Assembly: GCA_963971575.1 (NCBI GenBank)
Contig: OZ020613.1
Location: 50,772,250-50,836,249, forward strand
Reading direction: 5' to 3'
Length of the DNA stretch: 64,000 nucleotides
Source: Liopterus haemorrhoidalis
Lineage: Eukaryota; Arthropoda; Insecta; Coleoptera; Dytiscidae
Within the stretch, counting starts at the first letter, position 1; each line of letters begins with the position of its first letter. Below, piece after piece: positions 10,791 to 21,515 of this stretch. Both the position numbers and the translations under genes were made by a program. The notes under the pieces are model-generated. The model did no database searches. It was not told the origin of the DNA and saw only the letters and a program-made list of their open reading frames with translations.

Positions 10791-11265
10791 TTATGGGAAA
10801 TCTTTAAGATACCGAGGGTACCTCCTCGGTAGTATCGGACTCTCCAATAGGCCTACCGACTAAAATCCCTGTTGTGCCCCTTTTCTCCGTCGAGGTATTA
10901 TCGCTAGACATGGCCTCTCGACGGTGGGCTAGTTTAGTTGCTCTTTTCGTCTCTTACTTCTCGATTAATCCTTTCATCGTACTCCTTCTTAGTCATGATT
11001 GATTGTATCATCCGTCGTACCCCTTCCCAGTTGCTCTTCGAGCTGAGCATTTTTTCTGTTATGTTCTCTGGCGACAGTTTTGCTTGTAATATGTTCTCCG
11101 TCAGTCTCTGGTGTTCGGACCATCTTGCGCAGTTGAACGGCGTTTGTTCAGCCGTGTCGACTGCGCCGCAGTAGAGACAGAAGTCGTCCAGTTCCTTCCC
11201 TATTCTTTTAGTATGTGGCGGATAGACTTATGTCCATAGTCGCCCTCGCCCGTAACCGGAGTGAC
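10778..11265 (-). pseudogene. R1-type LINE ORF2 C-terminus with poly(A) tail
   Basis: On the minus strand, from about 11260, there is a zinc-knuckle block CLYCGAVDTAEQTPFNC followed by RWSEHQRLTENILQ, LSPENITEKML and SNWEGVRRMIQSIM. This is the cysteine-rich C-terminus and trailing helix of R1-clade reverse transcriptase proteins. The fragment ends at an A-run (the T-run at 10783-10792 on the plus strand), taken as its 3' tail. The N-terminal side is cut at the start of the Gypsy element near 11264. It is not expressed as a functional protein. Confidence 0.7.
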
Positions 11266-11403
11266 AAAAACAACTGAACAATAATTAATAATATATTTGA
11301 CAGTTATACAATAAACGTTTTTGTACAATATATTTACAATAAAAATATATAATAAAATGTGGAAGTAAGGCGTTATTATTCTGTTCGCTCACACTTCCCA
11401 TAC

Positions 11404-11418
11404 TGGTGACCCCGACGT
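11404..11418 (+). promoter_or_regulatory. tRNA-Trp-type primer-binding site
   Basis: TGGTGACCCCGACGT just upstream of gag. CsRn1-clade Gypsy elements use a tRNA-Trp primer with this complement (established knowledge); the match here is by eye. Confidence 0.75.
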
Positions 11419-12138
11419 TCACAGTAAGTGAATTTTTATTAACGATGCCGTCCGAAGCAGAAATTCAATCAGAACTAAACGCTCTGCGAGAAGAGCATGA
11501 AAGGCTTCAGCAACAGCTAGCACGCAACCAGCCAGCAGTGTACCGGGTAGCAGTGCGTCTACCCTCATTCTGGGCAGATAAACCCGCAGTTTGGTTTGCG
11601 CAAGCTGAAGCGCAGTTTATGGTTTCAAACGTCACGGCCGACACCACGAAATACAGCCACGTAGTCGCACACTGGACTCCCGTTACTCAGCTGAAGTGGA
11701 GGATATAATCACGAATCCACCAGCGGAAAACAGGTATGAATACCTAAAAACAGAACTAATTCGACGGCTTTCTCTCTCCATAGAACAGAGAGTCCGACAA
11801 TTGGTTAGCGAGGAAGAACTCGGTGACCGGAAACCATCACAGTTTCTCCGGCATCTACGATCTTTAGCCGGTGTTGCAAGCCTGCAAGAGAGTTTTCTCC
11901 GTCAGCTCTGGTTACGGCGCCTTCCTACACAAGTCCAAGCCATCCTCGCTGCACAGGCCGAACTCGCCCTCGACAAAGTAGCGGAACTGGCCGATACAAT
12001 TTTGGAAGTAGCGTCTAGCCCCATTTCAGCCGCTGTTCATACCACGAGCACGTCTTCAATTAATGACATCGTCAAAATGAGCGAACAGATCGAGCTGCTT
12101 ACTAAGCAGGTCGCTGCTCTATCGCAAAACCCCGCAGG

Positions 12139-12300
12139 GGAAGTACATAATGGCCATAACACCTGGCCATTTGTAGAGCTTTCGGGCCTGATGATCCCGC
12201 GTACCCTCAATCACGCAAGGGAAGTTCATAATGGTCGCATCACCTGACCATATAGAGCTTTTGGGCCTGATGATCCCACGTACCCTGAATCACCTATCAT
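12139..12300 (+). repeat. Two 81-bp direct repeats in LINE B 5' UTR
   Basis: Units start at GGAAGTACATAATGG (12139) and GGAAGTTCATAATGG (12220). Each contains AGAGCTTT-GGGCCTGATGATCCC. Copy C has the same pair at 26805 and 26886. Tandem 5' monomers are common promoter units in LINEs. Confidence 0.85.
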
Positions 12301-12717
12301 TTGGGAGGAGACAGTTCAGAGAAGCCGATTGTAGGAATAGGCTTATCTGTTGTCTTTTTGATCTCCCACTTAAATTCCTACCCACGTGTTTGCCGTGCGT
12401 GGAGACCCGTAACGCCGGAGAAGAGGGTCCTGGTCGGTTGAGGGAGACTGCTGCCCGCGGACAGTACGATCCCAACAGGCCTTCTTTGGCCTCGGATTCG
12501 GTAAAACGGGAGGCTGAGTCTGGTCAGCTCAGTCAATCGGCTGGTGTCACGGTTCATGAATAGAGTGGCTCCACTACTGGATCGTGGATGCCGGGGTAAT
12601 GCCGTGCCACTAGACAAGTATTCGGGGGTCTGTGGGAGCGGATGCAGCTCGCACGGTTCCAGAGTTGGCGACTACTGGTTCTCGAGCGGGTCGAGCAGCC
12701 CGTGACTACTTCCTCCG

Positions 12718-14256
12718 ATGCTATATCATCCTGACATGTCTGGCGCAATGAGCCGGTTTGCGGCCAACGTCCCCGGTGTGGGGCTCCCTGGTGGGTGGGC
12801 ATGGCAGGGTGATGAAACCTATTATACGGGTATGGCGACTACCCGGAGGGATACAAATTTCTTAAATTCCGCCAAAGTTGAGAGTAAACTCCGTAAAAAA
12901 TCAAACAAGAGACCTCGTCGTGATGCTCAGTCATCCGACGAGGGATGTGTTAGGCCAGCTGCCAAAAAGGCAGAAGGTAAAAAGAGTGTTGAGTATTGTG
13001 CACCAGTACCACGATTTCTCGTCGTGAAGGTTCAAGAAGAAAGTAAGTCTTTTAAGGAGATGTCCCCCTTCTTTGTTGCCCGAACGTTGAGAAATACGTG
13101 CTCTACTGGCATAAAGTCGGTGCGTAAGTTGTCGGACGGTACACTGTTAATAGAAGCAGATACTCAAGCGTCGTCAACACTACAGAAATGTGTGAAGTTT
13201 GCTGAGTTTGGCATTTCAGTACAGCCGCATAAGGCACTGAACTGCTCAAAAGGCGTCGTAACGGATCGTGACCTGGCGTACGTTACGGAGGAAGAGTTCG
13301 TGCAGGAAATGGCATCGCAAGGTGTCATTGAATGCAAGAAGCTCAACCCCCGGAACGGCAAGCCTTCGATCTCCATGGTGGTGTCCTTCGCTGGTACCAG
13401 GTGTCCAACATCGGTTAGGGTGGGGTATAACGTTTGTAACGTTCGCCCCTACTACCCAAACCCGATGCGATGCTACAAGTGTCAGCGTTATGGGCACACC
13501 TCAAGTCGTTGTGGTAAGCAGACCATCTGTGCCAACTGCGGACAGGATCAACATGAAGTTGAAACTTGTCCAAACGCGGCACACTGCGTGAACTGCAAAG
13601 GGGCGCATGCCTCTACTTCACGCCACTGCCCAACGTACTTGGAGGAGAAGGCAATACAGGTCATTAGAACGCAGGACAGGATACCGTATTTCGACGCCAA
13701 GAGGAAATACAAAGAAAGCGCGCCGGTTACTTTTGCGAGATCTTTCGCGCAAGTAGCCGCCAAGCGAACTGCAAGTGTACAAACTCAGACAGAGATAGTG
13801 CCTCGTTCGACAACTGCAACACCTGTGACAGTTGCAACAAATACTAGTAGAGAAAAGGTGGTATTGGTCCCAGAGACCAAAATTCAGACCCCACAATCTG
13901 GGGGATCGGGTCTGAATAAATCCCCCTCCCCTAAAGGAGAACGCACTCAACCTCAGTTCTCCCAACCACCTAAGGAGAAGACACCACAGTCTTCTCCACA
14001 AACGAGAAGCGATCAGAGAATGGTCGCTTCTACAAAGCCCTCATCAGTCACTCCTGAAAAGGAGACTGATAAGGGACCCGTTGGTTCTCACTGGATACCA
14101 GTGAGAACAAAACAATCAAAAAAGGAGTCCAGTGTGTCCATCAAAACACCTGGACTACCAAATGAAGGTGTAGCCGAGAAAATGGCTGTAGACCCGCAAC
14201 CTAAGGGTAAACCAAAGATCATTAGGTTGCGGGGTAACTACCCTAAGCAGAAATGA
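12718..14256 (+). CDS. I-group LINE ORF1 (Gag-like), copy B
   Basis: 512 residues. The basic N-terminal region (KLRKKSNKRPRRD) is followed by a globular segment and three consecutive CCHC zinc knuckles around residues 245-300: CYKCQRYGHTSSRC, CANCGQDQHEVETC and CVNCKGAHASTSRHC. The C-terminal third is rich in Pro, Ser, Thr and Lys. This layout is that of I-factor and related LINE ORF1 proteins, which bind element RNA and form the ribonucleoprotein. The ATG at 12718 is the first in the frame; a nearby Met (MSGAMSRF) is an alternative. Its stop codon overlaps the ORF2 start in ATGA (14253-14256). It is intact. Confidence 0.9.
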   Translation: MLYHPDMSGAMSRFAANVPGVGLPGGWAWQGDETYYTGMATTRRDTNFLNSAKVESKLRKKSNKRPRRDAQSSDEGCVRPAAKKAEGKKSVEYCAPVPRFLVVKVQEESKSFKEMSPFFVARTLRNTCSTGIKSVRKLSDGTLLIEADTQASSTLQKCVKFAEFGISVQPHKALNCSKGVVTDRDLAYVTEEEFVQEMASQGVIECKKLNPRNGKPSISMVVSFAGTRCPTSVRVGYNVCNVRPYYPNPMRCYKCQRYGHTSSRCGKQTICANCGQDQHEVETCPNAAHCVNCKGAHASTSRHCPTYLEEKAIQVIRTQDRIPYFDAKRKYKESAPVTFARSFAQVAAKRTASVQTQTEIVPRSTTATPVTVATNTSREKVVLVPETKIQTPQSGGSGLNKSPSPKGERTQPQFSQPPKEKTPQSSPQTRSDQRMVASTKPSSVTPEKETDKGPVGSHWIPVRTKQSKKESSVSIKTPGLPNEGVAEKMAVDPQPKGKPKIIRLRGNYPKQK

Positions 14257-17200
14257 ATGGTCCACTAATCCAGTGGAACTGTAACGGTGTATACCAGCGC
14301 TACGAAGAACTGCGACTTTTATTGTCAGATTTTGCGCCTTCGCGTGTTTGCCTGCAGGAAACAAACTTCAACGAAACCGACACATTCTCTCCTCGGGGAT
14401 ACTCCGTGTTTCGCACGGATTTCCTTACGGGGTTAAGAGCATGTGACGGCGTGGCAATTCTCGTTAGAGACACATTGTACCACGATCCTGTAGACATTGA
14501 CACTGAGTTGCAGGTCGTAGCAGTTCGTGTTGCACTTCCCCTCCAGGTGACGATTTGTTCTATCTACCTTCCCCCTGGTGTTCGAACTGACATCCGAGAT
14601 GTCGTGAACATCATCGATCAGCTCCCACCACCCTTCATACTACTAGGCGATTTTAACGCCTACAATGTGTGTTGGGGATCGGTGCGGAGCGATCGACGGG
14701 GACGTCACCTGGAAAATATGTTGAACGAATTGAATTTGAGCTTTCTGAACGACGGCAGACCCACGCACTTTTGTGCAGCAACGGGTACATTTAGTGCTAT
14801 AGATCTTAGCGTTGTTTCAGGAGCCATCGCTCCGTTGTTCAAATGGGATGTGCATCACGACCTGTGCGGTAGTGATCACTTTCCAATCCTCTTAAGGCCT
14901 CTGTTTAATACTGTTACCGAATCCCGCTGGCCACAGTGGGTTCTTCGGAAAGCAGATTGGACCAAGTTTGCGGAATCATTATCGCATGAGGATATTCCGA
15001 GCTTGACCGTAGACGAAGAGGTGAATCATTTCACGGACTCCATCACAAGCGCGGCTAAAATCAGCATACCGCTGTCATCCACTCAGCCCCGTCGAGTTCC
15101 CGTTCCCTGGTGGAACGAGGAATGCGACTTAGCGCTACGTGAAAGGAGACACCTCTTCAATACATTCCGTCGTTGTCCAACAGAGGAAAACATGATAGCT
15201 TTCCAACGAGCGAAAGCTCGTGCTAAGAGGATTGTGAAAGAACGCAAGCGCGAATCATGGCGCAAATACGTGTCCACCGTTACAGTTGCCACTCCAGTGG
15301 CCAAAGTTTGGGAGAAGGTCCGGAAAATATCCGGTCTAAATACAGCTACAGCCATTGCTGGTCTATCGGTAAATGGTAACGTAGTTACCTCGGCGGTCGA
15401 AATTGCTAACACTTTGGCATCTAATTTTGCGTTCAATTCTAGCTCTGAACATTATTCACCCGAGTTTTTAACTCGTAAAGCAAGCCTCGAATCTATACCT
15501 CTATATTTCTTTTCTAGGAATGACGAGGTATACAACCTGCTTTTCTCTCGGGAAGAGCTAGATAGCGCGATGTCAAAGTGTAAGGATAGCTCTCCTGGTC
15601 CAGATGCGATACATTATCGTATGATCCGAAATCTTCCGGAATCATCTAAGTCTAGGCTTTTGAATGTCTATAATAGGATATGGACTGAGGGCAAGTGCCC
15701 GACCAAGTGGAAGGAATCTCATATAATTCCTATCCCCAAAGTCGGGAAAGATAAACACTTGCCCTCTAGCTATAGACCAATATCACTGACCAGTTGTCTC
15801 TGCAAGCTCATGGAGCGAATGATCAGCAAGCGTCTGATTTGGTTTTTAGAATCAAACGACTTGCTGGCCAACACACAGTGCGGCTTTCGCCGTCACCGCT
15901 CAACAGCAGATCATCTGGTCAGACTAGAGACAGCTATCAGGAATGCTTTCGTTGAAAACAAACACCTGGTAGCTGTGTTTTTCGATATTGAGAAAGCCTA
16001 TGACACTGCATGGATTTATGGTATTCTCCGTACTCTGCATTCCTGGGGTCTCCGGGGACGCTTGATGTTCTTTATAAAAGACTTCATGTCGAACCGGCGC
16101 TTCAGGGTGCGGATCGGAAATACCTTGTCACAAATGTTTGCACTGGACAATGGGGTCCCACAGGGCTCCATACTGAGCGTTACACTATTTTTGATTGCCA
16201 TTAACGGTGCAGCTTCATGTATTCGATTACCTGTACAGAGTTCGATATTTGTCGACGACATTGGTATCTTTGTCGCCGGACAAAAGACTAGTACAATCGA
16301 ACGTCAGCTGACTATCAATCGTCTCGATACATGGGCAACAGAAAATGGCTTTAAATTCTCGACCAGCAAAACTGTATGTGTCCATTTTAGTAGGAAAAGG
16401 GGTGTACATCCCAATCCTACACTCACACTAAATGGAGCACAGTTACCATTTGCCGATACTGCCAGATTTCTGGGTCTCGTGTTCGATAGTCGTCTAACTT
16501 GGCGGGCACATTTTTTGTCCGTCAAGAAAAAATGCCAAAAGTCGCTCAATTTGTTGCGGGTCCTCAGTCATAAGACATGGGGTGCAGACCGCACTGTCAT
16601 GTTGCGTTTATATCGTTCTCTAGTGCGCTCTAAGCTGGACTATGGATGTCTAGCTTATGGGTCAGCTAAACACCAAGAGATAAGAATTCTTGACACTGTA
16701 CATCACACTGGGGTTAGATTGGCCACAGGTGCATTTCGCACCAGTCCAATACTAAGCCTGCTGTGTGAAGCAGGCGAACCGTCACTGTACAATCGTCGTA
16801 AAATTCTATCCTTGCGGTATATGGCTGCACTCAGTGCCAAGCCAGATCATCCCGCGTATGACCCTATTCTACAAAATAGGCATACAGAGATTTATGACAG
16901 AAAACCAAGAGCCAATAGGCCTTTTGGTCTGAGGACTTTCGACATTTTGGGCGATATTGATTTTAATATGCCTGAAATGGCAAGTTTCGTTTTGTAGGCT
17001 GTTCCACCATGGACGCTACCGCGTCCACTTGTGAACCTCACATTAACTAGGTTTGATAAAGATACTACGTTGCCTATCGAATACCAACATGAGTTACAAA
17101 GAACACTTGTCCCTAGGTTCGAGGATACTGTCATTTTTACTGACGGATCAAAATCTGGAACCAGGGTTGGGTGTGCGTTCGTTGTTTTGAATCCACGCCA

Positions 17201-17942
17201 ACAGTTTCAGTACCGTCTGCACTCCATAACGAGTGTGTACACTGCTGAGCTGTACGCTATTTTCAAGGCCCTGTGTTTTGTTTCGTCAGAGCAAAGTCGG
17301 TCAAGTGTAATCTTGACGGACTCGCTGAGCGCTCTGAACAGTATCCAAGATCCAGATCCAGTGCATCCTCTTGTACTAAAGATCCGGTTGCTACTCCACA
17401 ACCTGAATGCTCAGAATGTGAGGGTAGAGCTGTTTTGGATACCGGCACATGTTGGTATTAAAGGCAACGAAGCGGCAGATGCAGCTGCAAAAGCCGCCTC
17501 TCACAGACCTATGATTGATGTGAGTTTCGTTTTTCCAGATGACGCAAAGAGTCATCTGACACATCTGGTTTTAGACATGTGGCAACATGAGTGGAGCCGC
17601 ACACAGAACGTTAAGTTACGACAGATTAAGGGAGACGTTAAACCATGGGGTTCTTCCTGCAGGGTTAACCGCAGGGAGGAAACCGCCATCACACGCCTTC
17701 GTATAGGTCACTGTTGGTGGACCCATGGACACCTCCTTCGAGGTGAAGAGTCCCCTGTCTGTGAGACGTGTAACACAGATTTGTCTGTGTTACACATTTT
17801 AACCGAATGTGTACAGTTCGAGGATGTCAGGGAGAGGTTAGGCCTGTGCTATGACCTGTCAGTTGCCTTAGGTGACGACAGAGTACTCATGGACAGGCTG
17901 ATACTCTTCCTGAGAGAATCGAACTTACTGTTTTATGTGTGA
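14253..17942 (+). pseudogene. I-group LINE ORF2, copy B, with in-frame stop
   Basis: Endonuclease, reverse transcriptase and RNase H in one frame, broken by TAG at 16995-16997 where copy C has TGT. Motifs: QWNCNGVYQRYEEL, LQETNF, LGDFNAYN and SDHFPILL (endonuclease); SYRPISLTSCLCKL, FFDIEKAYDTAW, VPQGSILSVTLF and SSIFVDDIGIFV (reverse transcriptase, FVDD in place of the usual FADD); then IFTDGSKSG, TAELYAIFKAL, VILTDSLSAL and GNEAADAAAK (RNase H). Relative to copy C it lacks two residues near the FVDD box (ERQLTINRL against ERQLQLTINRL). The truncated product would keep the reverse transcriptase but lose RNase H. Confidence 0.93.
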
Positions 17943-17991
17943 AGTCTTGCACCTTATTTTAATGTGTTTCTATTTATTGACTGTGATATTC

Positions 17992-18261
17992 GATGGTAAT
18001 TGGCCCTTTTACAGCCTCTTACCATCACCCTGAGTCTGTTCAAATTTTCGAACAGACTTTTTATATTATTTATTTGTGTTTGTCAGTGCAAGATTTCTTT
18101 TATTGAGTATGCGTATTTTTAATGATTTTATTTATTTATTTATTTATTTATTGTCTAAATTTTTATTTTTAATATATAGTCTAGTCATTTAGATGGGCTG
18201 CGTTAGGCGCAAATAGCCTTTGTTGCTGGGCGCCAAAAATTTCAACTAACTAACTAACTAA
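17992..18261 (+). other. LINE B 3' UTR with three hairpins and TAAC tail
   Basis: Stems seen: GATGGTAA/TTACCATC (17992-17999 with 18019-18026); AGTCTGTTC/GAACAGACT (18033-18041 with 18050-18058, 8-base loop); and GGCGC/GGCGCC at the extreme 3' end, just before CAAAAATTTCAAC and (TAAC)n. The terminal hairpin is GGCGCA/TGCGCC in copy C. A TTTA microsatellite lies between. Such structures commonly serve as the recognition site for the element's own reverse transcriptase. Confidence 0.8.
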
Positions 18262-18494
18262 GCTCTATCGCAAAAATTGGAGCAACGGCCTAACCGGAAC
18301 CGAAGTCGCTCTCAAAGCAGCCAAGGCAGCAAACGCAACCAACATAGTGGTATTCAGCCAGGTATATGCTGGTACCACGCCAAATATGGTGAGATGGCGA
18401 AAAGCTGCAAACCACCCTGTAGCTACCAGGGAAACAGGAGCAGCAGTCCGTATTAGCGGCAGCGGGCTGCACTACATCAGGAAGCCGCCTTTTT

Positions 18495-21400
18495 ATGACC
18501 AACCAAACCAGCAAACACCGTTTCCTTGTGGATACGGGATCAGATCTATGCTGTTTCCCTTACCGCCTACTTCGCACTCGCCGATCTGCTACAGACTTGA
18601 TGCTGAATGCTGCCAACAACACTGGAATCAAAACATATGGGTTCCTACCACTGACGCTCAACTTCGGATTGCGCCGAGACTTCCATTGGCGTTTCATCAT
18701 TGCAGACGTCGGAATCCCTATTATCGGCGCAGATTTTCTAGCTCATTACCACTTGCTTCCAGACTGTCGTACCGGCCGCCTGTTAGATGGCACAACAGGT
18801 CTACACGCCCAAGGTCAGGTGGTAAGTACCAAACACGGAAGCGTCAAGATCGTCACTGGGACATCTCCTTTCGCCACCATGTTTGCCGAGTTCCCAGACG
18901 TTGCCAGGCCTCCAGGAATCCCACGCGAAGTCAAGCATCAGACGGTCCATTACATCCGAACGACAGATGGTCCGCCGATGTCCTGCCGGCCACATCGTCT
19001 CGCTCCAGGTAAGCTCGCCGGTGCTGAAGCGGAGTTCAACGAGATGCTGCGCGTTGGCACTGCTCGCCCTTCGGAAAGCGCTTGGTCCTCGCCCCTACAT
19101 CTTGTTGCTAAACGCGACAGTAGTTGGCGTCCCTGTGGTGATTATAGAGCTCTTAATGCCCGCACTATACCAGATCGGTACCCTGTGCGTCACATTGCAG
19201 ATTTTGCACATAAACTCACCGGTTGTACTGTCTTCTCCACTATCGATCTAGTAAAAGCGTACCAACAGATTCCAGTGCATCCAGACGACATATGCAAGAC
19301 TGCGATTTCGACTCCCTTTGGATTGTTCGAAATCCCATTCATGACCTTCGGTCTTAGGAATGCTGGCCAGACATTTCAGAGGTTTATGGACGAGGTAACC
19401 CGAGGTCTTGACTTTTGTTATACCTACATCGATGACATTTTGATCTCATCTCGTTCTACAGAAGAACACATAACTCATCTTAAAATCCTTTTTCAGTGCC
19501 TGGTGGACTACGGTGTCGTGGTAAACCCGGCCAAATGTGTTTTGGGTGTTCCAGAAGTAATTTTTCTTGGCCATCATGTGTCTGCTGCTGGGACTCGACC
19601 TCCCCCTGAACGCATTTCTGCCCTACAAAGTTATCCTTTGCCAAAAACAGTGCAAGGGCTACGAAGGTTCCTTGGTATGGTTAATTTTTATCGCAGATTT
19701 CTTCCCAATGCGGCCAAACTTCAGGCGCCCCTCCACGGCGCTCTTGCTAACACAAAATTGAAAGGTAAGCAACCCATGCCTTGGAATTCGGAACTCGAAG
19801 CATCCTTTATCGCCTGTAAAGAGAGCCTATCCGACGCAACACTGGTCGCGCACCCCGTTGCAGATGCCCTTCTTGGACTTTTCATGAACGCTTCGATAGT
19901 AGCCGTAGGAGCTTGCCTTCAGCAACGAGTAAATGACACTTGGCAGCCCCTGGCATTTTTCTCTAAGAAATTGTCATCCAGTCAGACAAGTTGGCCACCA
20001 TATCATCGTGAACTTCTCGCGGTGTACGAGGCAGTCAAACACTTCAGGCACATCCTTGAGGCCCAACATTGTAGAATTTATACGGACCACAAGTCGATAA
20101 CGTTTGCATTTAATCAGCGTCGAGATAAACTTGCACCCGTCCAGCTCAACCAGCTGTCATTTATCTCGCAATTTACAACTGACATCGAACATATCAGCGG
20201 CGCAGATAACGTTGTTGCCGATTGTCTCTCGCACATCGAAGTCATCACTCGACCTCCCGATCTTCAGGACTTGGTAAATTCACAGTCTCGTAACGAGGAA
20301 CTTCAGGTATACCTGTGTCCTGACTCTTCGCTCAATCTTGAACATGTTCCTGTCCCGGGGTCAACAACAGTCCTATATTGTGATACGTCAACGGGAAGAC
20401 CGCGTCCTTTTGTAACATCACTGTTTCGCCGCCGTATATTCGAATCATTGCATAACCTTAGCCACCCAGGAACACGGGCTACTGTCAAACTAGTTGCCGA
20501 TCGCTATGTTTGGCCTTCAATGAAACGAGATTGTCGCGAATGGGCTCGTACATGCTTATCATGTCAGCGTTCCAAAGTGACGCGTCACATTTCAGCGCCA
20601 CTAGGTCACTTTACTACGCCGTCAGCCCGTTTCTCCCATGTCCATGTCGATCTAGTCGGCCCATTACCCCCATCTTCCGGTTTCCGTTATCTCCTGACAG
20701 CTGTTTATCGCTTTACTCGATGGCCCGAGGTAATATTGCTTTCGGATATCACTGCCGAGTCAGTCACGTGGGCTTTTCTCTACGGTTGGGTTGCACGCTT
20801 TGGTGTGCCGCAACATATAACTTGCGATCAGGGTCGGCAATTCGAGTCATCAGTTTTCAAAGAAGTCATGCTCTTGTGTGGTATCCGTAAACACAAGACG
20901 ACAGCATACCATCCACAGGCTTCAGGCATGGTCGAACGTTTCCACCGTTCCCTTAAAGCCGCTCTCATGAGTCACGAAGGTGACACTTGGCGCACAGCGC
21001 TCCCGTGGGCTCTACTAGGACTCCGCACAGCCCTCAAGGAAGACATCAATGCATCTACGGCTGAGTTAATATACGGGGAACCGCTCCGTCTCCCTGGAGA
21101 ACTTATCACTTGTCCGGTTAACTCGCCGCAGCCTAATGATGTCACAAGTCTTCTCAACCGGCTGCGTATGCACGCCATCAAACTTCGTCCTGTTCCAGCA
21201 TCCCGGCATGCGAAACCCGGAACGTTTATTTTTAAAGATTTGGCTTCTTCCAGCCATGCTTTCCTTGGTGACGATTCCGTGCGTGGAGCTCTACAGCCTC
21301 CATACTCCGGCCCTCATGAAATTCTCGATCGAGACGAGAAAACTCTCACTCTTCGTCTGCGTGGGAAACCAACTAGAGTTTCCATTGATCGTGTAAAGCC

Positions 21401-21515
21401 AGCGCACATACTTTCGAATGAGCCAGCATCACGCCATTCCCGTCAGCACCAACACGATGCTCAGAGCGATGAAGAACCCAGAAAAAGAACCACAGGTAAC
21501 AGATCTGAGCCGTAA
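18495..21515 (+). CDS. CsRn1-type Gypsy Pol (protease, RT, RNase H, integrase)
   Basis: 1006 residues, open throughout. Aspartic protease DTGSD is at residues 13-17. Reverse transcriptase has FSTIDLVKAY (Asp 251) and YIDDILIS (311-318). In RNase H the usual TDAS is MNAS at 464-467, so the first catalytic Asp is Asn. The integrase zinc finger (SLHNLSHPG and CLSCQRSK) precedes the DDE core DLVGPLP, TCDQGRQF and MVERFHRSLK. A GPY/F-like segment (PYSGPHEILDR) sits near the C-terminus. It would convert the element RNA to DNA and integrate it. Expression would normally be by frameshift from gag, which is broken here. The RNase H substitution and the missing 3' LTR suggest it is dead despite the open frame. 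Confidence 0.9.
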   Translation: MTNQTSKHRFLVDTGSDLCCFPYRLLRTRRSATDLMLNAANNTGIKTYGFLPLTLNFGLRRDFHWRFIIADVGIPIIGADFLAHYHLLPDCRTGRLLDGTTGLHAQGQVVSTKHGSVKIVTGTSPFATMFAEFPDVARPPGIPREVKHQTVHYIRTTDGPPMSCRPHRLAPGKLAGAEAEFNEMLRVGTARPSESAWSSPLHLVAKRDSSWRPCGDYRALNARTIPDRYPVRHIADFAHKLTGCTVFSTIDLVKAYQQIPVHPDDICKTAISTPFGLFEIPFMTFGLRNAGQTFQRFMDEVTRGLDFCYTYIDDILISSRSTEEHITHLKILFQCLVDYGVVVNPAKCVLGVPEVIFLGHHVSAAGTRPPPERISALQSYPLPKTVQGLRRFLGMVNFYRRFLPNAAKLQAPLHGALANTKLKGKQPMPWNSELEASFIACKESLSDATLVAHPVADALLGLFMNASIVAVGACLQQRVNDTWQPLAFFSKKLSSSQTSWPPYHRELLAVYEAVKHFRHILEAQHCRIYTDHKSITFAFNQRRDKLAPVQLNQLSFISQFTTDIEHISGADNVVADCLSHIEVITRPPDLQDLVNSQSRNEELQVYLCPDSSLNLEHVPVPGSTTVLYCDTSTGRPRPFVTSLFRRRIFESLHNLSHPGTRATVKLVADRYVWPSMKRDCREWARTCLSCQRSKVTRHISAPLGHFTTPSARFSHVHVDLVGPLPPSSGFRYLLTAVYRFTRWPEVILLSDITAESVTWAFLYGWVARFGVPQHITCDQGRQFESSVFKEVMLLCGIRKHKTTAYHPQASGMVERFHRSLKAALMSHEGDTWRTALPWALLGLRTALKEDINASTAELIYGEPLRLPGELITCPVNSPQPNDVTSLLNRLRMHAIKLRPVPASRHAKPGTFIFKDLASSSHAFLGDDSVRGALQPPYSGPHEILDRDEKTLTLRLRGKPTRVSIDRVKPAHILSNEPASRHSRQHQHDAQSDEEPRKRTTGNRSEP

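Larger units (their letters stand above)
12130..18261 (+). mobile_element. I-group LINE copy B, full length
   Basis: 6132 bp from CCCCGCAGGGGAAG to (TAAC)n, flanked by perfect 14-bp duplications GCTCTATCGCAAAA at 12116-12129 and 18262-18275 inside the CsRn1 gag. The same 5' start as copy C shows that both are full length. The 5' UTR (12130-12717) opens with two 81-bp repeats. The 3' UTR (17943-18261) has three hairpins and ends in TAAC repeats. ORF2 carries one in-frame TAG. Confidence 0.95.
11448..18456 (+). pseudogene. CsRn1-type gag, frameshifted and split by LINE B
   Basis: Capsid protein. It starts MPSEAEIQSELNALREEHE, followed by RLPSFWADKPAVWFAQAEAQF, the conserved opening of insect CsRn1/Kabuki-like Gags. 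A one-base loss near 11668 shifts the frame: the peptide LDSRYSAEVEDII is visible in the next frame. It then continues to the LINE insertion point at 12129. After the second copy of the target duplication (18262-18275) the same frame resumes as an Arg/Ser-rich stretch, then CWYHAKYGEMAKSCKPPC at 18368-18421. That is the CHCC knuckle characteristic of this clade. It stops at TAG 18454-18456. Confidence 0.85.
11264..21515 (+). mobile_element. CsRn1-type Gypsy retrotransposon split by LINE B
   Basis: Gag (11448-12129, resuming 18276-18456) and Pol (18495-21515) flank a 6.1-kb LINE insertion. The primer site reads TGGTGACCCCGACGT at 11404-11418, matching the tRNA-Trp type known for the CsRn1 clade. 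The AT-rich 11264-11403 is probably the end of a 5' LTR. No matching 3' LTR occurs after 21515, so the right end has been lost. Without the LINE the element is about 4.1 kb. Confidence 0.85.
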
